From: Cellvibrionales bacterium | GTDB lineage: Bacteria > Pseudomonadota > Gammaproteobacteria > Pseudomonadales > JAHEIH01 | Direction of reading: 5' to 3' | NCBI GenBank assembly: GCA_024639455.1 | Contig: JAHEIH010000001.1 | Span: 166,126-230,125, forward strand | Length of the DNA stretch: 64,000 nucleotides | Shown here: in pieces, positions 47,534 through 57,252 of the stretch | Layout: every line of letters begins with the position of its first letter | How positions within the stretch are numbered: position 1 is the stretch's first letter | Program-made: the position numbers and the translations under genes | Notes under the pieces: model-generated | Told to the model about the DNA's origin: nothing | What the model saw: only the letters and a program-made list of their open reading frames with translations | Databases searched by the model: none

Positions 47534-48736
47534 ATGTGGATGGCCTTGAGTGGCCTGCTGTTGCTGGCGGCAGGTGCATTAGCTTGGATGGCGTGGCAGC
47601 AGCGGGTTGAATTGACTGAACAGCGTGAGCTGTTGGATGATCTGCAAACGACGCTAAAGGGCTATCAACAGCAAGCGGTCGACACCGAATCAAACATTCG
47701 AGAGTCCGATGCTTTCGAACACCGTCTCTCGACGTCCTTGTTACATGTCACTAGTGCCTTCCACAACGCTTCCTCCTCGCTGGAGAGCAATAATGCTAGT
47801 CTGGAGAACATCCAAAGCCTGGTGGCTAGTTTAGAGGAGCCCATCTTTCATGTGGCGACCATTGGTGGGCAGGTGCAGCAGGCGGCTAGCGGTAATGCCG
47901 GTATGTTGGACCATGCGAGTAAGGCGTTGCAGGATCTTATTAATACTGCTGATCAACTCAAAGCCTTGAATGCAACGTTGCAAGAGATCGATAAAAAAGC
48001 CGCTATGATCAATAAGGTTTCTTTGCAGGCCAATATTCTCTCATTTAACGCGGCCATTGAGGCGTCCAAAGCAGGTGTTTATGGGGCTGGTTTTGGTGTG
48101 GTGGCCGATGATATCAAGCGTTTGGCCGCCACCTCGGGACAGGCGGCCTCAGAAATTGCCAGCATGTCGGGTTTGGCCCTGAATCAGGTGCAGGAATTCA
48201 TCAACGCCATCGGCGAGCAGATGTTGGTGTCCAAAGAAGAGCTCGACAAGGTCAGTGAAGGGTTCGGAGAGATAACCCAGCAAGCGGGAGAGGTAGAGCA
48301 TCGCGCCCAAGATCTGGCTGCGCAGTCAGCCGGTGCGACCACGCATTTAACCAGCATGGCCGAGGAATCGCGCACCGCCATGGAGGGGTTGATTACCTTG
48401 CTGTCTGATGTGATTGGAAAGTTGTCCGGGAATGAGATTGCCAACTTGTCGCCACAGGAAGTGAAGCCTTCATTGAGTCGTTATTCCATTATCGATGTAC
48501 GCCGCCCTGATGAGTTTGAGGGGGATTTAGGGCATATCCCCGGGGCTGAACTGATAGGCCTGCAAGATCACTTTGCCGATCGCCTACAGGGCAAAGACAC
48601 GCAGAAAAAATATCTGTTTGTATGCCGTTCTGGTGGTCGTTCCTCTCGCGCCGCGCGCATCGCTCAAGCGCAGGGGTTTAGCGATATTACTAATCTCGAC
48701 GGTGGCATGATCAAGTGGCGCGAAGTGTTTGGGTAG
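47534..48736 (+). CDS. Chemoreceptor-like signalling coiled coil fused to a rhodanese domain
   Basis: A 400-residue fusion. One N-terminal membrane helix (LSGLLLLAAGALAWMAW) is followed by a long alpha-helical region and the methyl-accepting hairpin tip INKVSLQANILSFNAAIEASKAGVYGAGFGVVADDIKRLAA (in two blocks near 165-205), a degenerate version of the CheA/CheW contact. The last 85 residues are a rhodanese domain with the active-site loop CRSGGRSS at Cys364 and the IIDVRRPDEFE strand. It has no periplasmic ligand domain. Start 47534 has AAGGAG eight bases before. The fusion suggests sulfur or redox state is fed into chemotaxis-like signalling. Only the domains are certain; the function is inferred. 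Confidence 0.85.
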   Translation: MWMALSGLLLLAAGALAWMAWQQRVELTEQRELLDDLQTTLKGYQQQAVDTESNIRESDAFEHRLSTSLLHVTSAFHNASSSLESNNASLENIQSLVASLEEPIFHVATIGGQVQQAASGNAGMLDHASKALQDLINTADQLKALNATLQEIDKKAAMINKVSLQANILSFNAAIEASKAGVYGAGFGVVADDIKRLAATSGQAASEIASMSGLALNQVQEFINAIGEQMLVSKEELDKVSEGFGEITQQAGEVEHRAQDLAAQSAGATTHLTSMAEESRTAMEGLITLLSDVIGKLSGNEIANLSPQEVKPSLSRYSIIDVRRPDEFEGDLGHIPGAELIGLQDHFADRLQGKDTQKKYLFVCRSGGRSSRAARIAQAQGFSDITNLDGGMIKWREVFG

Positions 48737-48793
48737 TTGGATATATGGGACCTTGCTCGAAGTGCTAGTGAACCTTTCACGAGGTCTATGACC

Positions 48794-48820
48794 AAAAAAG
48801 GGCCCTAAGGCCCTTTTTTT
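48794..48820. terminator. Bidirectional terminator
   Basis: GGGCC and GGCCC pair around CTAA, flanked by A6 and T7 so the stem can extend and work in both directions. It lies just after the MCP-rhodanese stop region and overlaps the acyl-CoA ligase stop codon. Confidence 0.9.
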
Positions 48821-50408
48821 AAGCTTTCCGCAACTCGCGGCGGAGAATTTTACCCACCGAAGATTTCGGCAGCTCGTCGACCTGTACAATCTTTTTCGGT
48901 ACTTTGTAGTTGGTCAGTTGCTCACGGCAGAAGGCTTCAATGGCCACGGAATCTAATGGAGATTTCGCCGTGACGTAGGCGCATACTTTCTCACCAGTGC
49001 GGTCATCGGGTTCACCGATCACTGCCGCTTCTAAGATGTCGGGGTGGGTCATCAACACGCCTTCAATCTCGTTCGGGAATACGTTAAAGCCAGAGACGAT
49101 GATCATGTCTTTCAAGCGATCGACGATTTTGATGTGGCCACTGGGCAAGCGCAGGCCCACATCACCGGTTTTGAAGAAGCCATCTTTCATTACTTTGGCG
49201 GTCTCTTCGGGACGGTTCCAGTAGCCCATCATTACCTGAGGTCCACGACATACCAATTGGCCAGCTTCTCCTTCGGGGACAGGTTTGTCGCTGTCATCCC
49301 AAAATTCAACGTCGGTATCAATCAGGGCAGGGCCTACAGAACCAATGATTTGATCAGTGGGGTCGTTTAGCGAGACAACAGGCGCTGTTTCTGATAGTCC
49401 GTAACCCTCGGATACGCGACAACCGGTGGTTTGTTCCCACAGGCCTGCAGTGGCTTCCATCAGCGCGGTACCGCCAGATAGCGTAATTTTAAGCGCCGAG
49501 AAATCGAGCTGTTTAAAACCTTCGTGCATGCATAAACCCACAAACAAGGTGTTGAGGCCCGCGAAAATGGTAAATTTGTAGGGCTTCATCATGGCGACAG
49601 TGGCATCAAGATCACGCGGATTTGGGATCAACACTGTGTGGTTACCAAACGACCCGGTAAAGAACATGCCCATATTGAAGGCATAAATATGGTAGAGCGG
49701 AAGCGGGCACACCAAAATTTCTTGGCATTCACGGTATGTCGGTTGCGCACGTTCAGCAGTCTGTAACACATTGGCCAGTACATTGAGGTGAGATAGCGCG
49801 GCCCCTTTGGAAACTCCTGTGGTGCCGCCGGTATATTGCAAAATGGCGACATCATCTTTGGTGGCTTTGGTAGGGGTATACTCAGTACTGATTTGGTGTG
49901 CAAGAATATTGGCTAGGCTGTAGTTACCGTCGGCATCTTTGCTAATCTCGCCGTCAGCCACCTCTGGTAACCCTTGGATAAAGTCCATAGCACCGGTAAC
50001 GATCACATTCTTAACCGGGATGTCAGCGCGAATCGCCTCTAAGGCTGGTTTGATCTGATCAAAAATAATCAATGCTTGGGCGTCAGAGTCATTGAACTGG
50101 TGCTGCATTTCACGGGGGGTATACATGGGGTTGGTATTGACAATGACCAAGCCAACACGCAATGCAGCAAATACTGCAATGGGGTATTGCACTAGGTTGG
50201 GCAATTGAATGGCAACGCGTTCACCAGGTGTCAGGCCAAGGGTGTGCTCGAAGAAACTGGCTAAACGTTTAGACGCCACGTCGACATCATTAAAGGTGAA
50301 TTCTCGACCTACGCTGGTAAAGGCCACACGTTCAGAATACTTATTCAAAAAGTTTTCGACGAATTCAGCGAGGTTTTTAAATTTATTCAACTGCTCCATG
50401 GATAACAT
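48819..50408 (-). CDS. Long-chain fatty acid-CoA ligase (FadD-like AMP-binding enzyme)
   Basis: A 529-residue adenylate-forming enzyme. The ATP loop YTGGTTGVSKGA (~178), GYGLSETAPV (~330), KTGDVGLRL and the hinge and Lys region KIVDRLKDMIIVSGFNVFPNEIE are complete. It activates fatty acids with ATP and transfers them to CoA in the cytoplasm for beta-oxidation or lipid use. ATG 50408 is listed; 50399 has AGG ten bases upstream. A Fur-like sequence (TGAGAATCATTTCTA) lies nearby at 50419-50433 but matches poorly. Chain length is not predicted. Confidence 0.9.
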   Translation of the reverse strand: MLSMEQLNKFKNLAEFVENFLNKYSERVAFTSVGREFTFNDVDVASKRLASFFEHTLGLTPGERVAIQLPNLVQYPIAVFAALRVGLVIVNTNPMYTPREMQHQFNDSDAQALIIFDQIKPALEAIRADIPVKNVIVTGAMDFIQGLPEVADGEISKDADGNYSLANILAHQISTEYTPTKATKDDVAILQYTGGTTGVSKGAALSHLNVLANVLQTAERAQPTYRECQEILVCPLPLYHIYAFNMGMFFTGSFGNHTVLIPNPRDLDATVAMMKPYKFTIFAGLNTLFVGLCMHEGFKQLDFSALKITLSGGTALMEATAGLWEQTTGCRVSEGYGLSETAPVVSLNDPTDQIIGSVGPALIDTDVEFWDDSDKPVPEGEAGQLVCRGPQVMMGYWNRPEETAKVMKDGFFKTGDVGLRLPSGHIKIVDRLKDMIIVSGFNVFPNEIEGVLMTHPDILEAAVIGEPDDRTGEKVCAYVTAKSPLDSVAIEAFCREQLTNYKVPKKIVQVDELPKSSVGKILRRELRKA

Positions 50409-50519
50409 ACCTATTTATTGAGAATCATTTCTAACTGAGACTAAGCGTAGCTGTTTTTAAGGGCAAGGGGCAGAACCCGCCATTCCCTAATAATGACTAC
50501 CCAGTGGCAATATCTGACC

Positions 50520-51008
50520 TTAAGATGCTAGCCACTCGCGTATTTGTTTCACGATGACATCTATTGGGTCTGAGATAGAGGCCGCTAAGACATTGTCCTC
50601 TCCACGAGGCGTTTCTAATGTGTCGAGTTGACTGGCGAGCATTTCCGCTCGCATGAAGTGCCCTTGGCGGGCATTGATCCGAGCGAGGAGTAGGTTTGGA
50701 TCGCCATTAAGAAATACAAAACGCAACTCAGGGTTACCTTCGCGCAGCGTATCGCGGTAGCTCTTTTTTAATGCAGAGCACGCCACAATGGCCTGTGAAT
50801 GGTGCTGCAAGTGATCGCGAATACTGTCTAGCCAGGGGCGTCTATCGTCATCATCCAGCGGCTTGCCGCTGGCCATTTTGTCTATATTGGCTTGCGGGTG
50901 GAAATCGTCTCCGTCAAAAAAAGGGATATCGCTGGCTGTGCTGAGTGCAATGCCGACGCTGGACTTGCCGGTGCCGGTAACACCCATTAGGATAAGTTTT
51001 GTGTCCAT
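50520..51008 (-). CDS. gntK: Gluconokinase
   Basis: A 162-residue P-loop kinase. LILMGVTGTGKSSVG (Walker A), DGDDFHPQANIDKMASGKPLDDDDRRPWL and CSALKKSYRDTLR are the gluconokinase motifs. It phosphorylates gluconate to 6-phosphogluconate in the cytoplasm. ATG 51008 with AAGGA close by is preferred over 51032. It is transcribed divergently from the gluconate permease, 77 bases away, so a shared control region is likely. No GntR regulator gene is in the window. Confidence 0.9.
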   Translation of the reverse strand: MDTKLILMGVTGTGKSSVGIALSTASDIPFFDGDDFHPQANIDKMASGKPLDDDDRRPWLDSIRDHLQHHSQAIVACSALKKSYRDTLREGNPELRFVFLNGDPNLLLARINARQGHFMRAEMLASQLDTLETPRGEDNVLAASISDPIDVIVKQIREWLAS

Positions 51009-51085
51009 GCTGTCCTTATTGTGATTCTGCATGTTGTGTCACTCAACCATAACAACAACATAACTACGTTGCGAGAAACATTTTA

Positions 51086-52447
51086 ATGGAAGTTAACTCA
51101 AGCGCTTTTCTGCTAAGTTTAGCGGCGTTATCGGTCGCCGCACTCTTGCTGTTGATCATTCGTCTCAAAATTCATGCCTTTGCCGCGTTGACCTTGGTGA
51201 GTGCTGTTACCGCCGTTGCCGCTGGGGTGGAGCTTGACGAAGTGGTATCTACTATGACCAAGGGGTTAGGTGGAACGCTGGCGTCAGTATCTTTGTTGGT
51301 GGGGCTTGGGGTAATGATAGGCAAGTTGCTTGAAGTGACAGGTGGCGCGGCGGTATTGGCCAATGCCATGATCGAAAGGTTTGGTGAGTCTAGGGCACCT
51401 TTGGCGCTGGGGGTAGCCTCGTTGTTGTTTGGTTTTCCGATCTTCTTTGATGCCGGCTTGATCGTGATGATGCCCATCATTTTTAGTGTGGCTGCGCGTC
51501 TTGGCGGTTCGGTATTACTGTATGGTCTACCGGCGGCAGGCGCGTTTGCGGTGATGCACGGCTTGGTACCGCCGCACCCTGGGCCCGTCGCGGCAGCTGA
51601 TTTATTGGGTACCAATTTAGGGCTGTTAGTGGGCATGGGCCTGTTGATTGGCTTACCCACGTGGTATCTGGCGTCATACCTGTTTGGTCTTTGGGCAGGT
51701 AAGCGGTTCCATATCCCGATGGATGAGGCACTATTTAGTGAACGTGAGCTCGATGATCAAAGCGCGCCATCATTCGCCACTGTGTTGGGTTTGTTAGTGT
51801 TGCCGGTGTTGCTGATCTTTTTGAATTCCGGGCTCAATACCTTGTCTGTAGCGGGTGTGGTCGACGGTTCTGCGATCTGGGTAAAAGCGCTACGCTTGCT
51901 AGGCAGTACCCCCATTGCCTTGCTTATTACTTTGTTGGCGTGCTTGCTGGTGTTTGCACCGAAACTAGGGCGTGCCCGCATGGAGGCCCTGTGCGGCGAG
52001 TCGCTTGGCCCGATCTGTGGTGTCATTCTGGTGACTGGAGCTGGTGGCATGTTTGGCGGCGTGTTGCGCGCTAGCGGCATTGGTGATGCCTTGGCTGCTG
52101 CGCTGTCGAATACTGGTCTGCCAGTGATCGTAGCGGCGTTTGTGATTTCTACCTGTATTCGTGTAGCGCAGGGGTCGGCCACCGTGGCCTTAACCACAAC
52201 TGCCGCGTTGATGGCGCCGGTCGTGGCAGCGACCAGTGGTTTGAGTCAGGTCGATTTGGCTTGTATTGTCATCGCTATTGCCGGTGGAGCCACGGTGCTG
52301 TCTCATTTCAACGACAGTGGGTTTTGGTTGGTGTCACGACTCTTCAATATGGACGAAGCGACGACGTTGCGAACCTGGACAGTTATGGAAACCCTAATTG
52401 GCAGTATTGCGTTTGTGTTTGCGCTGCTGATGAGTTTAGTTTTCTAG
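51086..52447 (+). CDS. Gluconate permease (GntP family)
   Basis: A 453-residue inner membrane transporter with about twelve to fourteen hydrophobic segments. GLGVMIGKLLEVTGGA, GFPIFFDAGLIVMMPI, PPHPGPVAAADLLG and the C-terminal FNDSGFWLVSRLF are GntP-family signatures. It imports gluconate or a related aldonate with protons. ATG 51086 with GAGAAA upstream. Paired with gntK it forms a gluconate uptake and activation unit; the EDD/6-phosphogluconate genes are not nearby. Confidence 0.9.
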   Translation: MEVNSSAFLLSLAALSVAALLLLIIRLKIHAFAALTLVSAVTAVAAGVELDEVVSTMTKGLGGTLASVSLLVGLGVMIGKLLEVTGGAAVLANAMIERFGESRAPLALGVASLLFGFPIFFDAGLIVMMPIIFSVAARLGGSVLLYGLPAAGAFAVMHGLVPPHPGPVAAADLLGTNLGLLVGMGLLIGLPTWYLASYLFGLWAGKRFHIPMDEALFSERELDDQSAPSFATVLGLLVLPVLLIFLNSGLNTLSVAGVVDGSAIWVKALRLLGSTPIALLITLLACLLVFAPKLGRARMEALCGESLGPICGVILVTGAGGMFGGVLRASGIGDALAAALSNTGLPVIVAAFVISTCIRVAQGSATVALTTTAALMAPVVAATSGLSQVDLACIVIAIAGGATVLSHFNDSGFWLVSRLFNMDEATTLRTWTVMETLIGSIAFVFALLMSLVF

Positions 52448-52510
52448 TGGAATTCTTTGCATAAATTCAGTCGTCTTGTTAATTTCATCAAAACACTGAT
52501 AAAGAGAATA

Positions 52511-52672
52511 ATGATGTTTAAAAAATTAGCTAACAATCCGCTTTGTAGTAATTGCATGATCTTTGCCGGTGCAGCGTTTAACGTGGCCGCGTTATTTCTG
52601 CCTAATGGTGGCACTTATGTTGCGCTGGGGTGTGCGTTTATCGCTATTGGCGCAGGTTTAAAAACGGCTTAA
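52511..52672 (+). CDS. Small membrane protein, unknown
   Basis: A 53-residue reading frame from ATG 52511 with AAGAGA upstream, giving two Cys near the N-terminus (LCSNC) and two hydrophobic stretches (MIFAGAAFNVAALF and VALGCAFIAIGAGL). I do not recognise it. The ribosome site and hydrophobicity suggest a real small membrane protein, but it could be a chance frame. It lies between the gluconate permease and the GAF gene. Confidence 0.45.
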   Translation: MMFKKLANNPLCSNCMIFAGAAFNVAALFLPNGGTYVALGCAFIAIGAGLKTA

Positions 52673-52679
52673 AAGCTCA

Positions 52680-52703
52680 GGCAAGACTACTCCTCGTCTT
52701 GCC
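52680..52703 (-). terminator. Terminator of the EAL/GAF operon
   Basis: GGCAAGAC and GTCTTGCC pair around eight bases, followed on the minus strand by GAGCTTTT. The stem overlaps the GAF stop codon region. Confidence 0.65.
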
Positions 52704-53244
52704 AATGGCCTTTCATGATATCCGAGAACATCCCTGCAGACTTCAGTAATAAGTGCCTTGAATTAATGATTTTGGCGACAATGTCAGCGAGTGTGACAAG
52801 AATTTTACGCTGACCGGCGCTCAATGCTGCGCGTGATTGATAGTCAATTAAACAAAATGCACCTATGGTTTGACCTTTTATAATGATGGGCGCGCCGCAG
52901 TAATAACGCAGATGAAGATCGCCCGTCACCAAGGGGTTATTTATAAACCTCTCATCGTTCAAAGGATCGGTCACTTCAAGAATCTCATCAGACATGACGG
53001 TGTAATTACAGAACGCAATCTTTCGCTCGGTTTGACAGGCATCCAGACCGAAGTGGCTTTTAAACCACTGTCGAGTCTCATCAACAAGTGAAATGGTAAC
53101 CGTGGGGACGTTGAATATAAGCGCCGTCATCTCGGTCATATCATCGAAGGACTTCTCTTCGATACTGTCGAGAATAGCCATTTCTTTGAGAACGTTGAGT
53201 CGTGCTTTTTCTTGTTTGCCAACAGGGAAATCCTTATCGCTCAT
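52687..53244 (-). CDS. GAF domain sensor protein
   Basis: A 185-residue single GAF domain. RLNVLKEMAILDSIEEKSFDDMTEMTALIFNV, the central FCNYTVMSDEILEV strand-helix, and the APIIIKGQTIGAFCLID strand are typical of the cyclic-nucleotide or redox-type GAF fold. No output domain follows. It overlaps the EAL gene by four bases (GAGGAAATTTT just before its ATG), so the pair is co-translated and may act together on cyclic di-GMP. The ligand is unknown. Confidence 0.8.
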   Translation of the reverse strand: MSDKDFPVGKQEKARLNVLKEMAILDSIEEKSFDDMTEMTALIFNVPTVTISLVDETRQWFKSHFGLDACQTERKIAFCNYTVMSDEILEVTDPLNDERFINNPLVTGDLHLRYYCGAPIIIKGQTIGAFCLIDYQSRAALSAGQRKILVTLADIVAKIINSRHLLLKSAGMFSDIMKGHWQDEE

Positions 53245-53957
53245 AAAATTTCCTCCACCGGGCAGGGGCGCTGAAACAGATAGCCCTGAAACACTTTGAA
53301 ACCAATGTCCCTCAACTGTTGAAATTGAGCCTCTGATTCCACACCTTCAACCACGTGCTGTTTGTTTAATGCGTTCATCAAATCCAACATATGCTGCAGG
53401 ATGAACAGCTTTTGTGGGCGAGTTTGGATGCCCGAGATAAGCGTGCGGTCAATTTTAATGATGTCAAAATCGTAGTCTGCAAAAATAGACATGCCGTTGA
53501 AACCCGTTCCAAAATCATCCAAGGCGATGGTGATGTTATTTTTTTTGAGCAAGAAAAATAGCGCGTTGACTTCATCGGCGGGAGGCATCGGGCGAAGTTC
53601 AGTGAATTCCAAGATAATGGGGTGTTCAAATTGTTTGCAGGTATCAATCAGACGCTGTTTGAGGGCATCTTCGACTAATACAATATTGTCGACATTGATC
53701 GCGCAGATCAGGCCTGTGTTGTCGTATATCTGCCGACTTAAATGAATCTGTTGAATCGCAACGTCGACGCTTTCTTCTGGTGTTAAATCACCAAAGAAAG
53801 ATTCTAAATCTTTAACGGGGGCATCCGGGGGAAGACGAGAGAGCAGTTCATACTTCAATAATTTTCCATTTTCATCAACCACATGTTGGGCAAAAAATGC
53901 CAGATTACTCAGACAGTATTGCCTTTGTGTTTCGCTCAGGATCATTGCCGTTTGCAT
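53241..53957 (-). CDS. EAL-domain protein (cyclic di-GMP phosphodiesterase type)
   Basis: A 238-residue EAL domain standing alone. YELLSRLPPD replaces the EAL triplet with ELL, but ALDDFGTGFNG, the catalytic Glu/Asp strands LEFTELR and IIKIDRTLI, and the EGVES and QGYLFQRP ends are conserved. It may hydrolyse or only bind cyclic di-GMP. A GAF gene overlaps its stop by four bases. ATG 53957 with GAGAG upstream. No GGDEF domain or membrane segment is present. Confidence 0.82.
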   Translation of the reverse strand: MQTAMILSETQRQYCLSNLAFFAQHVVDENGKLLKYELLSRLPPDAPVKDLESFFGDLTPEESVDVAIQQIHLSRQIYDNTGLICAINVDNIVLVEDALKQRLIDTCKQFEHPIILEFTELRPMPPADEVNALFFLLKKNNITIALDDFGTGFNGMSIFADYDFDIIKIDRTLISGIQTRPQKLFILQHMLDLMNALNKQHVVEGVESEAQFQQLRDIGFKVFQGYLFQRPCPVEEIL

Positions 53958-54103
53958 AAATACTGCTCTCGATGCTTATAACATTTGTCAATCGGGGTAT
54001 ATTTAGTGTCATGAGTGTAGTCCATAAATTGACTCATTGATTTAGAAGGCGTGATAAATTCTGTCTATGATGTATATCGAACTCATATAGAAAGGAAAGT
54101 ATC

Positions 54104-54898
54104 ATGCGCTGTCACGAGGTTGATTACGACATTATTGGATCTGAAATGCAGCTGGTTGAAGTGGAGCTCGACCCGGGTGAAACCGTCATTGCCGAAGCTG
54201 GCGCGATGACCTACATGGAAGAGGGAATCGACTTCCAAACGAAAATGGGTGATGGTTCAAATCCCGACCAAGGGGTGATGAGCAAGTTGTTTTCAGCGGG
54301 AAAGCGCATGATCACCGGTGAATCAGTGTTTACTACCCACTTTAGTAATCAGGGGTATGGTAAGCGTCGGGTCGCCTTTGCGGCCCCTTATCCTGGTAAC
54401 ATTGTAGCGCTGAATATGGCGCAGCTCGGCGAGCGAATTGTGTGCCAAAAAGATGCCTTCCTTTGCGCAGCGTTGGGTACCAAAATCGACATTACCTTTA
54501 ACCGCCGCCTAGGTGCTGGCTTGTTTGGTGGTGAGGGCTTCATCCTGCAAGAGCTTACCGGTGACGGCATGGCGTTCATCCAGGCGGGTGGCACGGTGAT
54601 TGAAAAGAAACTCAACGGAGAAACCCTGCGCGTGGACACGGGCTGCTTAGTTGGCTTTACCAGCGGTATTGAGTACGACATTCAACGCGCGGGCAATTTG
54701 AAATCGATGATTTTTGGTGGGGAAGGGATGTTCTTAGCCACCTTAAAAGGTACCGGTACTGTTTGGCTGCAGAGCCTGCCGTTTGCGCGCATGGCCGATC
54801 GAATCCTCGCCAATGCGCCGAGCTTAAGTGGTAAAGGTAAGGGCGAGGGATCGCTGCTCGGCGGAGTAGGCAGAATTATCGATGGGGATAATCACTAG
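54104..54898 (+). CDS. TIGR00266 / AIM24-family protein
   Basis: A 264-residue beta-rich protein. [52 protein letters not shown] and [22 protein letters not shown] are the TIGR00266 pattern; mitochondrial AIM24 is a distant homologue. Function in bacteria is unknown. ATG 54104 has AGAAAGGAA upstream. It converges with an exported unknown protein, eight bases away. Confidence 0.85.
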   Translation: MRCHEVDYDIIGSEMQLVEVELDPGETVIAEAGAMTYMEEGIDFQTKMGDGSNPDQGVMSKLFSAGKRMITGESVFTTHFSNQGYGKRRVAFAAPYPGNIVALNMAQLGERIVCQKDAFLCAALGTKIDITFNRRLGAGLFGGEGFILQELTGDGMAFIQAGGTVIEKKLNGETLRVDTGCLVGFTSGIEYDIQRAGNLKSMIFGGEGMFLATLKGTGTVWLQSLPFARMADRILANAPSLSGKGKGEGSLLGGVGRIIDGDNH

Positions 54899-54906
54899 AT
54901 CAGAGA

Positions 54907-55449
54907 TTATTTCAGCTGCGGCTCTAGCCAATCAACGACGTCATCTGACAATCGCTGCAAGCAGCGATTCACCGCCGTACATACCGTTGCCACGGTGCCC
55001 ATGTCGAGAATGTTGGATGACGAGGTAAACTCGCTTAATGCTGTAATCGCACACATGTGAGGCGCAGTAACACTATCTTCTCCTTTCACAAGCGCTGCTG
55101 TGACCTTCACCTTGGGCAGTGGATGGTGGCTTTTGGGGCCGTACTGCACCTCTTCTGTTAGCACCAGTTGATCAACATCCAACGCTAACACTGGGATCAC
55201 GCCGTTATTGATTTTGTCTGCGGTAGCCACGGCTTCAGCATCTAGATGCCGTTGCTGGCTTTCTTCTAGTAAGTGATTCACCAACAAGTGGTCGAGATCA
55301 CAGGGAAATTCCTGCTGTGTGTATTTGTAACCCTCGACGTTAAAGCCGATGTTTTTGTTTATGTACAAATTAACGGTGTTCTCATTGGCGAGGCACAGCG
55401 GCGCTGCGGTAAGGATACAGGCGGCAGTAAAGTAGTGTAACGATCTCAT
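54907..55449 (-). CDS. Exported hypothetical protein
   Basis: A 180-residue protein with a signal peptide (MRSLHYFTAACILTAAPLCLA) and four cysteines in the mature part, one near FPCDLDHLL and three toward the C-terminus (MCAITAL, ATVCTAVNRC). That pattern suggests disulfide bonds in the periplasm. I recognise no family. ATG 55449 has GGAGG upstream, a strong start. It converges with the AIM24-like gene. Confidence 0.6.
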   Translation of the reverse strand: MRSLHYFTAACILTAAPLCLANENTVNLYINKNIGFNVEGYKYTQQEFPCDLDHLLVNHLLEESQQRHLDAEAVATADKINNGVIPVLALDVDQLVLTEEVQYGPKSHHPLPKVKVTAALVKGEDSVTAPHMCAITALSEFTSSSNILDMGTVATVCTAVNRCLQRLSDDVVDWLEPQLK

Positions 55450-55614
55450 GCAACCTCCAAATCATTGCTGTTTCATCACTATCTATACGCTGGATTTAAA
55501 AATAAATACCCAGGAAGAGGCGATGGTGTCTTCTAATAATAGCCTGCTCGCTGTGTACTTCTTAATACTTGTTGGTTATAAACGCTTGCAAATAAGTCAA
55601 TGAAGGATCAAACG

Positions 55615-57249
55615 ATGCGACTTATCATGTTGATGATGTGCTTGTCGTTGTTGTCGCCACATGTATTGTCGGCTGACACTGAAAAAAACCGTAACATCGT
55701 TTTTGTATTGATGGACGACCTGCGCTTTGACGGTTTGGGGTTTCTTCAAAGAGAGGTTCAAACCCCAAACTTAGATAGTATTGCTGCGCAAGGCAGCTAC
55801 TTCCCCAACGCTGTGGTCACATCATCGCTCTGTTCACCCAGTCGCGCGACCATTTTGACCGGTATGACGGCACGTAACCACGGTATCGTCGACAACAATA
55901 ATTCCACGGAAAAGGGACTGACCTTTTTCCCCAAATACCTGCAAGACGCCGGTTACCAAACGGGGTTCTTCGGTAAGTGGCACATGGGTGACCACCACGA
56001 TGGTCCTCGCCAGGGGTTTGATAAGTGGGTGAGCTTTGCCGGACAAGGTGCCTATTACCCCACCGATGCCATTGCCCCCCATTTGTTGGAAAAGGGTGTG
56101 GTCAACCAGCTTAATGTCGACGGTAAACATGTCGATCAGAAAGGCTACATTACTGACGAGTTAACCGACTATGCCATGCAATGGCTAGACACCGAACGCG
56201 ACCCTAACAAGCCCTTCTTCTTGTATCTGAGTCACAAGGCGGTTCACTCAGACGCCAAGCCTGCGCCACGCCACAAGGACCAGTATGCCAATACTAACTT
56301 CAAGTTGCCGGCATCGAGTGTAGCCACTGAAGAGCGGCGTAATAACAAGCCCATGTGGGTGCAAAACCAACGCAACAGTTGGCACGGTATCGATTTCTTC
56401 TATGCCAGCGACCGTAAGATGACCGATTACCTGCGTGACTACTACGGCGCGTTGTCGGCGGTAGATGATAGCGTCGGTCGCATTGTGGCTTGGCTGAAAG
56501 AGACCAATCAATTAGAAAACACGGTATTGGTGTTTTACAGCGACAACGGTTTCTTAGTGGGCGATCACGGCTTAATCGACAAACGCAACGCCTATGAGGG
56601 TTCCGTGAAGGTACCTCTGCTGGTTTACTCACCCGGGCTAATTCCTTCCGGTGATACTAATCCCGCTGTTGTTCGCAACTTGGACTTGGCACCCACCTTC
56701 CTTGATATCGCTGGTGTGTCTGCACCTGAGCAATTTGAAGGCGTCAGTGTGCTGCCGATTGCCACCCGTGCGGTCGATCCCGAGACTTGGACGGCCCCTG
56801 ATTTTGTGTACGAGTATTTTTGGGAATACAACTTCGGTATGACGCCCACCACCTTTGCCATTCGCCGCGGTGATTACAAATACATTCAGTATCACGGTGT
56901 ATGGGATATCGAGGAGCTTTACAATGTGGCGGACGATCCGGAAGAGCAGCGCAATTTGTTCTTCGAGCGTGAGTACAAACCCCTGGTGCAAGAATTACGC
57001 GAGGCGCTTGCTAAGCAGTTGCTGAATAATAAAGGCGAGCGAGTGGTACCTTACACGGCGCGTCTGTCGGATGGTATGAACCTGCGTGACGCGAAAGGCC
57101 CCACCGCAGCGACCTTCCCTGCAGAGTGGAAAACCGTGCCCAACCGCAAGGATATGTATATGGGTTTATTCCCCGATACGCCGATGAAACTTGAAAAGCA
57201 AGACAAAGGCGAGCCCTACTGGCCCTATATGGAGCGCATGGAGCACTAA
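55615..57249 (+). CDS. Sulfatase, C-type, exported
   Basis: A 544-residue arylsulfatase-family hydrolase from ATG 55615 (signal MRLIMLMMCLSLLSPHVLSA; AAGGA precedes it). The modified Cys lies in SLCSPSRATILTGM (CXPXR), so it needs a formylglycine-generating enzyme, absent from this window. Metal ligands appear in VLMDDLRFDG and further in VLVFYSDNGF; the FGKWHMGDHHDG and downstream KVPLLVYSPG segments are typical. It would remove sulfate from a sulfated glycan or aryl ester in the periplasm or outside. It converges on the BioD-like gene, three bases away. Confidence 0.88.
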   Translation: MRLIMLMMCLSLLSPHVLSADTEKNRNIVFVLMDDLRFDGLGFLQREVQTPNLDSIAAQGSYFPNAVVTSSLCSPSRATILTGMTARNHGIVDNNNSTEKGLTFFPKYLQDAGYQTGFFGKWHMGDHHDGPRQGFDKWVSFAGQGAYYPTDAIAPHLLEKGVVNQLNVDGKHVDQKGYITDELTDYAMQWLDTERDPNKPFFLYLSHKAVHSDAKPAPRHKDQYANTNFKLPASSVATEERRNNKPMWVQNQRNSWHGIDFFYASDRKMTDYLRDYYGALSAVDDSVGRIVAWLKETNQLENTVLVFYSDNGFLVGDHGLIDKRNAYEGSVKVPLLVYSPGLIPSGDTNPAVVRNLDLAPTFLDIAGVSAPEQFEGVSVLPIATRAVDPETWTAPDFVYEYFWEYNFGMTPTTFAIRRGDYKYIQYHGVWDIEELYNVADDPEEQRNLFFEREYKPLVQELREALAKQLLNNKGERVVPYTARLSDGMNLRDAKGPTAATFPAEWKTVPNRKDMYMGLFPDTPMKLEKQDKGEPYWPYMERMEH

Positions 57250-57252
57250 GCG

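Noticed and set aside
50419..50433. Fur box upstream of the acyl-CoA ligase gene
   Set aside because: Only about 10-11 of 14 positions match and the right arm is broken, so it was not listed as a feature.
54888..54910. Terminator between the AIM24-like gene and the exported hypothetical
   Set aside because: The ATAATC/GATTAT stem is short and AT-rich and overlaps both stop codons, so it is weak.
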